Shown in pieces: positions 1 through 8,673 of a stretch of DNA of 51,373 bases; within the stretch, counting starts at the first letter, position 1, and every line of letters starts with the position of its first letter. The notes under the pieces are model-generated. The model did not search any database and was not told where the DNA came from. It saw only the letters and a program-made list of their open reading frames with translations. The position numbers and the translations under genes were made by a program. Where the stretch lies: positions 1-51,373 of the forward strand of contig NZ_WUEK01000018.1 in NCBI RefSeq assembly GCF_009823805.1, in the 5' to 3' direction. The DNA is from Nocardioides flavescens (lineage in GTDB: Bacteria; Actinomycetota; Actinomycetes; Propionibacteriales; Nocardioidaceae).

Positions 1-62
1 CCACCACAGGCCGCCGCCAGGGTTGACAGCCCATAGGAGCGTCAGGACTCCGTCCTTCCTCA

Positions 63-505
63 ACCACCGGACCCGGCGGTTGAGGAGGTCGTGCAACGAC
101 CGTCTCGAAACCACTCGACCACCGGACCCGGCGGTTCAGGAGGTCGTGCAACGACCGTCTCAAAACCACTCGACCACCGGACCCGGCGGTTGAGGAGGTC
201 GTGCAGCGACCGTCTCAAAACCACTCGACCACCGGACCCGGCGGTTGAGGAGGTCGTGCAGCGACCGTCTCGAAACCACTCGACCACCGGAACCGGTGGT
301 TGAGGAGGTCGTGCAACGACCGTCTCGAAACCACTCGACCACCGGAACCGGTGGTTGAGGAGGTCGTGCAACGACCGTCTCGAAACCACTCGACCACCGG
401 ACCCGGCGGTTGAGGAGGTCGTGCAACGACCGTCTCGAAACCACTCGACCACCGGAACCGGTGGTTGAGGAGGTCGTGCAGCGACCGTCTCGAAACCACT
501 CGACC
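63..505. repeat. Tandem array of eight 55-bp palindromic units
   Basis: Eight head-to-tail copies with an exact 55-bp period; the landmark GTGCA recurs at 91, 146, 201, 256, 311, 366, 421 and 476. Each unit holds a small hairpin (GGTCGT-GCA-ACGACC) flanked by the outer complementary arms GGTGGTT and AACCAC, and units are joined by a second palindrome (ACCACCGG-AA-CCGGTGGT in the perfect version). Copies differ at a few sites, for example GGTTCAGG in unit 2, CTCAAAACC in units 2 and 3, and ACGACC/GCGACC in the hairpin, where the change keeps a G-U pair in RNA. No unique spacers are present. Related single copies lie near 28.5 and 37.4 kb, so this is an amplified dispersed element. Positions 1-62 hold nothing recognisable. 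Confidence 0.95.
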
Positions 506-507
506 GA

Positions 508-546
508 CACCTTGCATCGAAAGGTGCAACCGCGGGAGTTGCATCG
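508..546 (+). promoter_or_regulatory. Possible operator upstream of the ABC transporter operon
   Basis: A short dyad CACCTT-N7-AAGGTG spans 508-526. TTGCATCG occurs at 512-519 and again at 539-546. A TANNNT-like hexamer, TAGCGT, lies at 578-583, about 50 bp before the ABC start, but no good -35 box is visible. The arrangement suggests a regulator site between the repeat array and the operon; the regulator is unknown. Confidence 0.3.
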
Positions 547-631
547 CGAGCGGCTCGTGGCGGGGGCGGCGGATTCCTAGCGTCGTGGGTGTCGCTGGAG
601 AGCCCAGCGCACCTCGACCGAGGAGCACCGC

Positions 632-1405
632 ATGCCCTCCCTCCACCCCGCCACCGAGCCCTCCGTGGCGGGCCACGCGCCCGCCCCGGCGATCGCGCTG
701 AGCGACGTCCGCAAGAGCTACCGCAGCGGCCTCGAGACCGCGCACGCCCTGCGCGGCGTGACGCTGCGGCTGGCACCCGGGTCCTTCACCGCGGTGGTCG
801 GCCAGTCCGGCTCCGGCAAGTCGACGCTGCTGCACTGCGCCGCCGGGCTCGACCGACCCACGAGTGGCAGCGTCGTCGTCGGTGGTCACGAGATCAGCGA
901 GCTCTCCGACGACGCGCTGACCCGCTTCCGCCGCCGGCAGGTCGGGTTCGTCTTCCAGGCCTACAACCTCGTCGGGCACCTGAGCGTGCTCGAGAACGTC
1001 GAGCTCCCGCTCGTGCTCGACGACCGACGCGCCGAGCCGGAGTGGCTCGCCCACCTCGTCCACCGCACCGGCCTCGAGCCGCTGCTCGACCGGCTGCCCG
1101 GTGAGCTCTCCGGTGGCCAGGCCCAGCGCGTGGCCCTCGCCCGCGCCCTGGTCACCCGCCCCACCGTCGTCTTCGCCGACGAGCCGACCGGGGCCCTCGA
1201 CGCCTCGACCGGCGCCGCGGTGCTCGACCTGCTGCGCACCACCGCGCGCGACCTCGGTCAGACGGTCGTCGTCGTCACCCACGACAGCCGAGTGGCGGCG
1301 GCGGCCGAGCGGGTCCTGGTGCTCGCCGACGGTCTCGTCGTCGACGACCTCGACGCACCCACCCCCGGGCAGGTCACCGGCCGGATCCTGGAGACGGGCC
1401 GGTGA
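632..1405 (+). CDS. ABC transporter ATP-binding protein, MacB/LolD type
   Basis: A 257-residue cytoplasmic ATPase that should pair with the FtsX-like permease encoded next. Visible motifs in order are Walker A GQSGSGKST (57-65), Q-loop Gln109 in FVFQAYNL, signature LSGGQ (159-163), Walker B VVFADE (179-184) followed by PTGALD, and the switch His217. The PTGALD text and short length are typical of the MacB/LolD/FtsE group, which couples ATP hydrolysis to a periplasmic or cell-surface mechanical task rather than classical solute import. The ATG follows a good GAGGAG ribosome site at 619-624. Its stop overlaps the permease start (GTGA). Substrate is unknown; the third gene of the operon, a secreted serine hydrolase, suggests a cell-envelope role. 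Confidence 0.93.
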   Translation: MPSLHPATEPSVAGHAPAPAIALSDVRKSYRSGLETAHALRGVTLRLAPGSFTAVVGQSGSGKSTLLHCAAGLDRPTSGSVVVGGHEISELSDDALTRFRRRQVGFVFQAYNLVGHLSVLENVELPLVLDDRRAEPEWLAHLVHRTGLEPLLDRLPGELSGGQAQRVALARALVTRPTVVFADEPTGALDASTGAAVLDLLRTTARDLGQTVVVVTHDSRVAAAAERVLVLADGLVVDDLDAPTPGQVTGRILETGR

Positions 1406-3288
1406 GCGGCCCGAAGACTGCGCCGACGAGCACCCTCGCGCGGGCCGGGCTGCGCGCCCACTGGCCGGCCCTGCTCGGCACCGGCGCGGTCCTCGCGCTC
1501 GCCTCGACCATGACGACGCTGACCGGCGTCCTGTTCGAGTCGGGACTGCGCGAGCCCGGAGGTGCGGGGAGCCTGCTCGTGACGGTCGCGTCGTCGTTCT
1601 CCGGCACCGCACTGGTCCTCGTCGTGATGGTGGTCGCCGCGACCACGACCTTGGCCCTGCGCGGCCGGCGCCGCGAGTTCGCCCTGCTGCGGGCAGTCGG
1701 TGCCACGCGGGGTCAGGTGCGCCGCCTCGTCGCGACCGAGCTCGCCCTGCTGAGCGCGGTCGCCGCGCCGCTGGGCGGCCTGCCCGGCCTCGCGCTCGCC
1801 CGCTGGCTCGACCCGGCACTCGTGGACGCGGCGATCGTCGAGCCAGGGTTCCGCTCCACGCTGTCGCCGCTCCCGGTGCTCGGTGCCGTGGCGCTGGTGC
1901 TGCCGACGGCCGTGCTCGCCGGGCTGCTCGCCGCCCGCGAGACCGTGCGCGCCGCGCCGACCGCGGCGGTGCGCGAGAGCGCGGCCGAGACCGCACCGGT
2001 GGGTCCCGTACGACGCGTCGCGTCGCTGGTCTGCGCGATCGGCGGCGTCTCGGTCGCCGCCACCCCGCTGGTCGTGCCCGGCACCGTCGGCGCCGCGCTG
2101 GCCGCGACCTCGGCGTTCCTCCTCGTGGGTGCAGCCGCGCTGGCCGGCCCCCTCCTGGTCGCCTGGACCTTCGACCGCACCGCTCGCCTGACCGCACGCC
2201 GCGGCGGAGCGCCGACCCGGCTGGCCCTGGTCAACCTGCGTGGCTTCTCGCGCCGACTGACCACGGTCGTGGTGCCGCTCGCGCTGGTCGTGGCGGTCGG
2301 GACCGTGCAGACGACCGTCGACACCGCCCTGCAGCGGGCCACCACCCAGCAGCTCGGCGCGGCCATCGGCACGCCCCGGGTCGCGACCTCCGCGGCCGGG
2401 CTCTCCGGGCAGCAGCTCGCCACCCTCGCCGCTGCTCCCGGGGTCGACGCCGTCGTGACGGTCGCCGACGCACCCGCCGAGCTGCAGACCGACGCCGACG
2501 TGCCCGACAGCCTCGGCTGGGAGGCGACGACCCTGCGCGCGGTCGACCCCGCCGTGGAGCCGGCGCTCCTCGACCCCGACGTCACCGAGGGCTCACTGGG
2601 CGACCTGGCCGGCACCGACACCGTCGCGATCAGCTCCGACACGGCGTTCGACGCCGGGCGCGGCCTCGGCGACCGGCTCCGGGTGCGCCTCGACGGGCAC
2701 GACGCGACGCTGCGCGTGGTCGCGGTGTTCGACCGTGGTCTGGGTGTCGGCGGAGAGCTCGTCTCCCCCGCCACGCTCGCCGCCCACGACGTCACGCCGG
2801 TCGTGCGCCTGGCCCTGGTCGACGGACCCGCCGCCGACGCCGTCCCCGGCACCGTCCCCACGGCCGACTTCGTCGCGTCCGCCACGAGTCCCGACGCCGG
2901 CAGCCAGCACCTGTCGACCCTGCTGACGCTGCTGCTCCTCGGCTTCGTCGCCCTCGGCTCGCTCAACGCCCTGCTCCTGCTCACCGCCGGCCGACGCGAC
3001 GAGCTCCGGCTGCTGCACCGCACCGGGGCCACCGCCCGACAGCTGCGCCGCACCGTCGGCGTGGAGGCCGTCGTCACCGCCGCCGCCGCGTGGGCCGTCG
3101 GCACCGCGGCCGTCGTGCCTGCCGTCGTCGGCGTCAGCGCCGGGCTGCTCGGCGCCTCCGCGCCGGCGCTCGACCTGCCGGCGTACGCCGCCCTGAGCGC
3201 GAGCGTCGTCACCCTCGCGATCGCCACCGTCCTGCTCACCGCCGTGCGCATAGTGCGCGCGGCCACCACCACAGGAGACGCCCGATGA
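1402..3288 (+). CDS. FtsX-like ABC transporter permease
   Basis: A 628-residue integral membrane protein starting at GTG within the stop of the ATPase gene (4-bp overlap). It has an N-terminal hydrophobic segment (about residues 24-45), a block of membrane helices through about residue 270 with the FtsX text RRREFALLRAVGATRGQVRR, a soluble extracytoplasmic region of about 200 residues, and a second helix bundle near the C-terminus with the matching text GRRDELRLLHRTGATARQLR. This two-FtsX-domain layout is typical of actinobacterial MacB-like permeases. The substrate cannot be read from sequence; export of antimicrobials or lipids, or envelope signalling, are all possible. Confidence 0.9.
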   Translation: MSGPKTAPTSTLARAGLRAHWPALLGTGAVLALASTMTTLTGVLFESGLREPGGAGSLLVTVASSFSGTALVLVVMVVAATTTLALRGRRREFALLRAVGATRGQVRRLVATELALLSAVAAPLGGLPGLALARWLDPALVDAAIVEPGFRSTLSPLPVLGAVALVLPTAVLAGLLAARETVRAAPTAAVRESAAETAPVGPVRRVASLVCAIGGVSVAATPLVVPGTVGAALAATSAFLLVGAAALAGPLLVAWTFDRTARLTARRGGAPTRLALVNLRGFSRRLTTVVVPLALVVAVGTVQTTVDTALQRATTQQLGAAIGTPRVATSAAGLSGQQLATLAAAPGVDAVVTVADAPAELQTDADVPDSLGWEATTLRAVDPAVEPALLDPDVTEGSLGDLAGTDTVAISSDTAFDAGRGLGDRLRVRLDGHDATLRVVAVFDRGLGVGGELVSPATLAAHDVTPVVRLALVDGPAADAVPGTVPTADFVASATSPDAGSQHLSTLLTLLLLGFVALGSLNALLLLTAGRRDELRLLHRTGATARQLRRTVGVEAVVTAAAAWAVGTAAVVPAVVGVSAGLLGASAPALDLPAYAALSASVVTLAIATVLLTAVRIVRAATTTGDAR

Positions 3289-4442
3289 AGCACCGCTCGA
3301 TCCTCGCCGCCGTCGCGCTCGTCGCGACCACCACGACCCTGGCCGCGCCGTCCGGCGCCGCTCCCTCTCCCGCTCACGAACGCCGTGCGACCGACCCCGT
3401 GCAGCGCGCCCTCGACGACCTCGTCGCCGTCGACGGGCTGCCCGGCGCCGTGGCGTCGGTCCGCGACCGCGACGGCACGGTGCGCACCTACACCGCGGGC
3501 GTCGGCGACCTCACCACCGGCGCACCGATGCCGCGCGACCCCCGGGTGCGCATCGCCAGCAACACCAAGTTGTTCACCGCGACCGTCGTCCTGCAGCTCG
3601 TCGGCGAGGGGCTCGTCGACCTGGACGCGCCGGTCGAGCGCTACCTGCCCGGGGTCGTCCGCGGTCCGGGCGGCGACGGCCGCCGGATCACCGTGCGGAT
3701 GCTGCTGCAGCAGACCAGCGGGCTGCCCGACTACGACACGATCGTGCTCGACGTGGGCTCGCTCGACGCCTTCGCGCACACCTACGTCGAGCCGCGACAG
3801 CTCCTCGACGCCGCGCTCGCCGAGCGCCGCTCGTTCCGCCCGGGCACGCAGTGGGAGTACAGCAACACCAACTACGTCCTGCTCGGACTCCTGGCCCAGC
3901 GCGTGACCGGACGCCCGTTCGGCGAGCTCGTCACCCAGCGCGTCATCCGCCGGCTGGACCTGCGCGACACCTACTGGCCGCGCCCCGGCGAGCAGCGGAT
4001 CCGCGGTCGCCACCCGCAGGGCTACCTCGCCGACGGCGCCGACGACCCGTGGCGCGACACCACGCGCATGGACCCGTCGTTCGGCTGGTCGGCCGGCCAG
4101 CTGGTCTCCAGCCCGGCCGACCTGGGTCGCTTCATGCAGGGTCTCCTCGGCGGCGAGCTGCTGGAGCCCGCCGAGCTCGCGGCGATGCGCGAGACCGTCG
4201 CCGCGCCGGGCTTCGAGGTCCACCCCGGCTGGCGCTACGGACTCGGCCTGGCCCGCCACCGCACCGGGTGCGGTGTGGTGGGCTGGGGCCACGGCGGCGA
4301 CATCCAGGGCTTCGAGTCGCGCAACCTCGTCACCGACGACGGCCGCTGGGCCGTGGTCGTCGTCAACGCCCTTCCCCGCACGCTCGAGACGATCGGGCAC
4401 GTCGGCGACGCCGTCGACACCGCGATCTGCGCGGCGGACTGA
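3285..4442 (+). CDS. Secreted serine beta-lactamase-family hydrolase / D-Ala-D-Ala carboxypeptidase-like
   Basis: A 385-residue protein beginning at an ATG that overlaps the permease stop (ATGA). A signal peptide is evident: basic start MKHR, hydrophobic stretch to about residue 21, Ala-rich cleavage region near 21-26. The class C beta-lactamase/DD-peptidase fold is marked by SNTK (nucleophile Ser92, Lys95), YSN (192-194) and HGG (336-338), in normal order and spacing. Such enzymes act outside the membrane on peptidoglycan stem peptides, D-amino-acid peptides or esters. Three-gene coupling to the ABC/FtsX pair suggests transporter and enzyme act together at the envelope. A true beta-lactamase or an esterase cannot be excluded from motifs alone. 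Confidence 0.88.
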   Translation: MKHRSILAAVALVATTTTLAAPSGAAPSPAHERRATDPVQRALDDLVAVDGLPGAVASVRDRDGTVRTYTAGVGDLTTGAPMPRDPRVRIASNTKLFTATVVLQLVGEGLVDLDAPVERYLPGVVRGPGGDGRRITVRMLLQQTSGLPDYDTIVLDVGSLDAFAHTYVEPRQLLDAALAERRSFRPGTQWEYSNTNYVLLGLLAQRVTGRPFGELVTQRVIRRLDLRDTYWPRPGEQRIRGRHPQGYLADGADDPWRDTTRMDPSFGWSAGQLVSSPADLGRFMQGLLGGELLEPAELAAMRETVAAPGFEVHPGWRYGLGLARHRTGCGVVGWGHGGDIQGFESRNLVTDDGRWAVVVVNALPRTLETIGHVGDAVDTAICAAD

Positions 4443-4475
4443 GGCCCGCCCGCCCCGACTGGGCACCGGACGGCG

Positions 4476-4805
4476 GTGACTCCCGAACCCAAGGTCTGCG
4501 CCTCCTGCGGACGCCGCATCGAGTGGCGCAAGAAGTGGGAGCGCGACTGGGACGACGTCCGCTACTGCTCCACCGCCTGCCGTCGACGCAAGGTGACCCC
4601 GGAGGACCGCGCGCTCGAGGACGAGCTGCGCACGCAGCTCGCCTCGGGCGCCGGTCGGACCGGTGTCGACGTCGGCTCCGACGAGGCGGCGCGGCGTGCG
4701 GCCCGCCGCCTCGTCGCCGCCGGCGAGGGCGAGCTCGTCCAGCGCGGCCGGGTCGTCGACCCCTCGACCGCCCGCGGCGACGTGCAGCTGCGCCGACCCC
4801 GCTGA
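4476..4805 (+). CDS. DUF2256/DUF3253-like zinc-ribbon protein
   Basis: A 109-residue protein from a GTG start. The N-terminal 40 residues carry CASCG and CSTAC, a four-cysteine zinc-ribbon-like motif with WRKKWERDWDDVRYCS between the pairs, matching the small DUF2256 family. The rest, with EDELRTQLASGAG and EAARRAARRLVAAGEGELVQ, resembles the DUF3253 winged-helix-like domain, and fusions of the two are known in Actinobacteria. Function is unknown. It lies 33 bp after the hydrolase gene on the same strand and may be a weakly linked last gene of that operon. No obvious signal or membrane segment is present. Confidence 0.8.
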   Translation: MTPEPKVCASCGRRIEWRKKWERDWDDVRYCSTACRRRKVTPEDRALEDELRTQLASGAGRTGVDVGSDEAARRAARRLVAAGEGELVQRGRVVDPSTARGDVQLRRPR

Positions 4806-4880
4806 CGCCGACCCGTCGCGAAGTGCTGCTCGCCGTACGCCGACCCGGCGCGAAGTGCTGCTCGCCGTACGCCGACCCGT
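4806..4880. repeat. 32-bp direct repeat, 2.3 copies, in the 4806-5037 intergenic gap
   Basis: Units at 4806-4837 and 4838-4869 differ at one base (CCCGTCGCG versus CCCGGCGCG) and are followed by 11 bases of a third. The shared core is GCGAAGTGCTGCTCGCCGTA. It begins directly after the stop of the zinc-ribbon gene. The rest of the gap to oleA shows no clear terminator or strong promoter, so the repeat is its only distinctive content. Confidence 0.85.
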
Positions 4881-5037
4881 CTCCTCGTGCCCGCGTGCCG
4901 CGCGCCACACCCGTGATCGGGGCGGCGGACGACGGCGTGCACTGCTTGTCGCCGCTGCGTACGGTGGTCCTGCCTGTTGCTCCGCAGGAACCCGACCGCG
5001 ACCGACCGGGTCGCCTCACGACGACGACTGGACCTGA

Positions 5038-6063
5038 GTGACCGGCAACACGACCCACCGCTTCGCCCGCACCTCCGTGCTCTCCGTCGAGCGCGTCGAG
5101 GCCCCCGAGGTCGTCACCTCGGCCGAGTTCGACGAGCAGCTCGAGGACGTCTTCAAGCGCACCCGGCTGCGCGGCGGCCTGCTCGAGCGCCTCGTCGGCA
5201 TCCGCGCCCGCCGCTGGTGGGCCGAGGGCGAGACGTTCACCGACGGCGCGGCCCGGGCCGGCCAGGCGGCGATCGCCGCCAGCGGACTCGGCGTCGACGA
5301 CATCGACCTGATGATCAACACCTCGGTGAGCCGGCGCTGGCTCGAGCCCTCGACCTCGGTGGTCGTGCACGACCAGATCGGGCTGCCGCCGTCGTGCCAG
5401 AACTTCGACATCACCAACGCCTGCCTCGGCTTCCTCAACGGCATCGAGGTCGCGGGTGCGATGGTCGAGTCGGGGATGATCGACCACGCGCTCATCGTGA
5501 ACGGCGAGGACTCGCGCCACCTGCAGCAGACGACGATCGCCCGATTGCTCGCCGAGGAGACGACGTCGAAGGACGTGATGGCCGAGTTCGCCGCGCTGAC
5601 CCTCGGCTCCGGAGCGGTCGCCGTCGTGGTCGGACGCACCGACGACCACCCCGACGCGCACCGGGTCGTGGCCTCGGCGAGCCGCGCCGGCACCGAGCAC
5701 AACGGCCTCTGCTACGGCGACAACGAGCAGATGACGACCGACCTCAAGGGACTGCTCGACGCCGGTCTCGAGCTCTCGACTGCCCTGTGGGCCGAGGCGA
5801 CGCAGGAGTTCGACTGGGGACAGGGCATGGACCGCTACTTCGTCCACCAGGTCTCGCAGGTGCACACCGAGGCGATCTGCCAGCGCCTCGACATCGACCC
5901 GACGCGGGTGCCGCGCACGTTCCCCGAGTTCGGCAACATCGGCCCCGCCTCGGTCGCCTACACCCTCGCCGGCGAGCAGCACGCGCTCGACCGCGGCGAC
6001 CGGGTGCTGATGATGGGCATCGGATCCGGGCTCAACGCGACCTGCATGGAGCTGGAGTGGTGA
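5038..6063 (+). CDS. oleA: OleA, acyl-CoA head-to-head condensing enzyme
   Basis: A 341-residue thiolase-superfamily enzyme, close to the FabH/KAS III fold. OleA performs a non-decarboxylative Claisen condensation of two fatty acyl-CoAs to a 2-alkyl-3-ketoacid, the first step of long-chain olefin synthesis. Catalytic residues visible are Cys129 in ITNACLGFLNG, His270 in YFVHQVSQ and Asn300 in FGNIGPAS. Glu103 in RWLEPST matches the partner-subunit glutamate known to matter in Xanthomonas OleA and is absent from FabH. Start is GTG; a stronger ribosome site is not visible. The gene overlaps oleBC by GTGA, and the intact oleA-oleBC-oleD order makes the assignment firm. Confidence 0.93.
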   Translation: MTGNTTHRFARTSVLSVERVEAPEVVTSAEFDEQLEDVFKRTRLRGGLLERLVGIRARRWWAEGETFTDGAARAGQAAIAASGLGVDDIDLMINTSVSRRWLEPSTSVVVHDQIGLPPSCQNFDITNACLGFLNGIEVAGAMVESGMIDHALIVNGEDSRHLQQTTIARLLAEETTSKDVMAEFAALTLGSGAVAVVVGRTDDHPDAHRVVASASRAGTEHNGLCYGDNEQMTTDLKGLLDAGLELSTALWAEATQEFDWGQGMDRYFVHQVSQVHTEAICQRLDIDPTRVPRTFPEFGNIGPASVAYTLAGEQHALDRGDRVLMMGIGSGLNATCMELEW

Positions 6064-8669
6064 GCACCGCCGTCCAGCCCGAGCCCACCGTCCCCACCGA
6101 CCTCCCCGGCCTCGACCTGGCCTGGTCGCGGGTGGTCACCGCCGCCGACTCGGAGGGCGTCGAGCGCACCTGGCACCTGCTCGACAACGGCGCCGAGCCC
6201 GTGCACGGCACCGTGCTCTGCGTCCACGGCAACCCGACCTGGTCCTACCTCTGGCGCCACGTGCTCGCCCACGCGCCCGACGGCTGGCGCGTGGTCGCCC
6301 CCGACCAGCTCGGAATGGGCTACTCCGAGCGGCTGCGCGACGACGAGCCCGCCCGCACCGTCGCGCAGCGCGTCGCCGACCTCGGCGCGCTGACCGACGC
6401 CCTCGGCATCGACGGCCCGGTCGTCACCGTGGGCCACGACTGGGGCGGCATGATCTCGCTCGGCTGGGCGCTCGAGCACCAGGACCAGCTGCGCGCCGTC
6501 GTCGTCGGCAACACCGCCGTCGCCCAGCCCCAGGGCGACTTCGGCCCGCCGCTGATCCGCCTGGCCCACCTGCCCGGCGTCCGCCCCCTCGGCTGCGAGC
6601 TCACCCCGATCTTCGTGCGCGCCACCACTGCGCTCTCCCGCCCGGCGCTGCCGCGCGAGGTCCGCGACGCCTTCGCCGCGCCGTACGCCGACCGCCGGCG
6701 GCGCCGCTCCGTCGGCGACTTCGTGGCCGACATCCCGTTCAGCCCCGGGCACCCGTCGCACGACGTCGTCTACTCCTACGCCGAGCGGCTGCAGCAGCTC
6801 GAGGTGCCGGCACTGCTGCTGTGGGGTCCGCGCGACCCGGTGTTCGGCGAGGTCTACCTCCGCGACCTGCAGGAGCGGCTGCCGCAGGCGCAGGTGCACC
6901 GCTTCGAGGGTGCCTCGCACCTCGTCACCGAGGACGCACCCGAGAGCGCCGAGGCCGTCGCCGCCTGGCTGCGCGATCTCGACACCCCCGGCGCCGAGCC
7001 GCCGACGCGGTCCTCGACGAGGGGTCCCAAGCACCGGGCGACCGAGCACGCTGTCGACCCCGGCGCCTGGACGCCCTGGGCCGAGCTCGAGGCCCGCGCC
7101 GACGACCCGAGCCCGGTGCTCACCGTCGCCGGGCACGACTCGGTCAGCTGGGGCGCGCTCGCACGCCGGGTGGCCGAGCTCGCCGCAGGTTTCGCCGCGG
7201 CCGGCGTACGTCGGGGAGACCGGGTCGGTCTGCTCGTCGAGCCGTCGAGCGACCTGGTCTCGGTCGTCTACGCGCTGTGGCGTGCCGGCGCCGTCGTGGT
7301 CGTCGTCGACAAGGGGCTCGGTCTCGCCGGCATGCGCCGCGCACTGCGCGGCTCGCGGCTGCAGCACGTCGTCGCCGGAGGTCCCGGTCTCGCCGCCGCC
7401 CGGGCCATGGGCCTGCCCGGCACGCTCGTCAGCGTCCGCCCGGTCTCGCCGCTCACGCGGCGGGCCCTGCGCGTCGCCCACGACCTCGACGGGCTCGCCG
7501 CCCTCGGCCGCCGCTCGCCGGCTCCCGCCGCACCCGGCCCCGAGGACGACTGCGCGGTGCTCTTCACCTCCGGCGCCACCGGTCCCGCCAAGGGCGTCGT
7601 CTACCGCCACCGCCACTTCGCGGCCCAGGTCGCGCTGGTGCGACGCACCTACGACCTCGGCCCCGACGACCGGTTCGTGGCGGCGTTCGCGCCGTTCGCG
7701 CTGCTCGGTCCGGCCCTCGGGCTGGCCTCGGCCGTGCCGGACGTCGACGTCACCGCACCCGACCGGCTGACCGCACCGCTGCTCGCCGACGCGGTCGCCT
7801 CGGTCGACGCGCGGGTCGTCTTCGCCTCCCCCGCTGCCCTGCGCCGGGTCGTCGCCACCCGCGACGAGCTCACCGACGCCCAGCGCGCGAGCCTCGGCTC
7901 GGTGCGGCTGCTGATGTCGGCGGGCGCGCCGGTGCCCGTGGCCCTGCTGCGGGCGCTGCGCGACGTGCTCCCGGCCGCGAGCCTGCACACGCCGTACGGC
8001 ATGACGGAGGCCCTGCCCGTCACCGACGTCTCGCTCGAGCAGATCGAGGCCGCCGGCGAGGGCGACGGCGTCTGCGTCGGTCGCCCCGTCGACGGGGTCG
8101 AGGTGGCGCTGGCGCCCCTGGACGGCTCGGGCGAGCCGGCCACCGGACCCGGCACGACCGGCGAGATCCTCGTGCGCGGCGACCACGTGCGCGACCGCTA
8201 CGACGCCCGCTGGCTCACCCAGCGCGCCGCGTCGCGACCCGAGGGCTGGCACCGCACCGGCGACGTCGGCCACCTCGACGACGCGGGCCGGCTGTGGGTC
8301 GAGGGTCGACGGGGCCACGTCGTCACCACCGCCGACGGCGTCGTGACCCCCGTCGGCGTCGAGCAGCGCGTCGAGTCGCTCGACGAGGTGGGGTCCGCGG
8401 CCGCCGTGGGCGTCGGCCCGGCCGGCACCCAGGTGCTCGCGGTCGTGGTCGTGCTCGCCGGCGCGACGGCGACGAAGCCCTCGCCGCGCGGTCCGCTCGG
8501 GCTGCGGGTCGCCGGTCCCGACCTGACCTCCGCCGTACGCCGGGTCGCGGGTGCATCCGTCGCCGCGGTGCTCACGGCCGACCGGCTGCCGCTCGACGTG
8601 CGGCACGCCTCCAAGGTCGACCGCACCGAGGTCGCGCGCCAGGCCTCGGCCCTGCTCGACGGCCGGTGA
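6060..8669 (+). CDS. oleBC: OleBC fusion: beta-lactone decarboxylase plus beta-lactone synthetase
   Basis: An 869-residue two-domain protein from a GTG overlapping the oleA stop. Residues 1-306 are an alpha/beta hydrolase related to haloalkane dehalogenases: oxyanion-region HGNPTWSY (56-63), nucleophile Asp127 in GHDWGG, acid Asp259 in GPRDPVF, catalytic His287 in GASHLVTED. This OleB part releases CO2 from the beta-lactone to give the cis-olefin. A linker at about 307-337 leads to an ANL adenylating domain, OleC, with P-loop FTSGATGPAKG (502-512), YGMTE (647-651), HRTGD (732-736) and the C-terminal catalytic Lys852 in HASKVDR; it closes the beta-hydroxy acid to a beta-lactone. Single-chain OleBC is known in Actinobacteria such as Micrococcus. 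All key residues are present. Confidence 0.93.
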   Translation: MSTAVQPEPTVPTDLPGLDLAWSRVVTAADSEGVERTWHLLDNGAEPVHGTVLCVHGNPTWSYLWRHVLAHAPDGWRVVAPDQLGMGYSERLRDDEPARTVAQRVADLGALTDALGIDGPVVTVGHDWGGMISLGWALEHQDQLRAVVVGNTAVAQPQGDFGPPLIRLAHLPGVRPLGCELTPIFVRATTALSRPALPREVRDAFAAPYADRRRRRSVGDFVADIPFSPGHPSHDVVYSYAERLQQLEVPALLLWGPRDPVFGEVYLRDLQERLPQAQVHRFEGASHLVTEDAPESAEAVAAWLRDLDTPGAEPPTRSSTRGPKHRATEHAVDPGAWTPWAELEARADDPSPVLTVAGHDSVSWGALARRVAELAAGFAAAGVRRGDRVGLLVEPSSDLVSVVYALWRAGAVVVVVDKGLGLAGMRRALRGSRLQHVVAGGPGLAAARAMGLPGTLVSVRPVSPLTRRALRVAHDLDGLAALGRRSPAPAAPGPEDDCAVLFTSGATGPAKGVVYRHRHFAAQVALVRRTYDLGPDDRFVAAFAPFALLGPALGLASAVPDVDVTAPDRLTAPLLADAVASVDARVVFASPAALRRVVATRDELTDAQRASLGSVRLLMSAGAPVPVALLRALRDVLPAASLHTPYGMTEALPVTDVSLEQIEAAGEGDGVCVGRPVDGVEVALAPLDGSGEPATGPGTTGEILVRGDHVRDRYDARWLTQRAASRPEGWHRTGDVGHLDDAGRLWVEGRRGHVVTTADGVVTPVGVEQRVESLDEVGSAAAVGVGPAGTQVLAVVVVLAGATATKPSPRGPLGLRVAGPDLTSAVRRVAGASVAAVLTADRLPLDVRHASKVDRTEVARQASALLDGR

Positions 8670-8673
8670 CCGC

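Noticed and set aside
63..505. CRISPR array
   Set aside because: The 55-bp units repeat end to end with no unique spacers, and no cas genes are in the window.
60..776. Long minus-strand reading frames through the 55-bp array
   Set aside because: The period is 55 bp, so a stop-free unit opens all three frames; the products are repeats of arginine/serine text without start signals, and they run into the ABC gene on the other strand.
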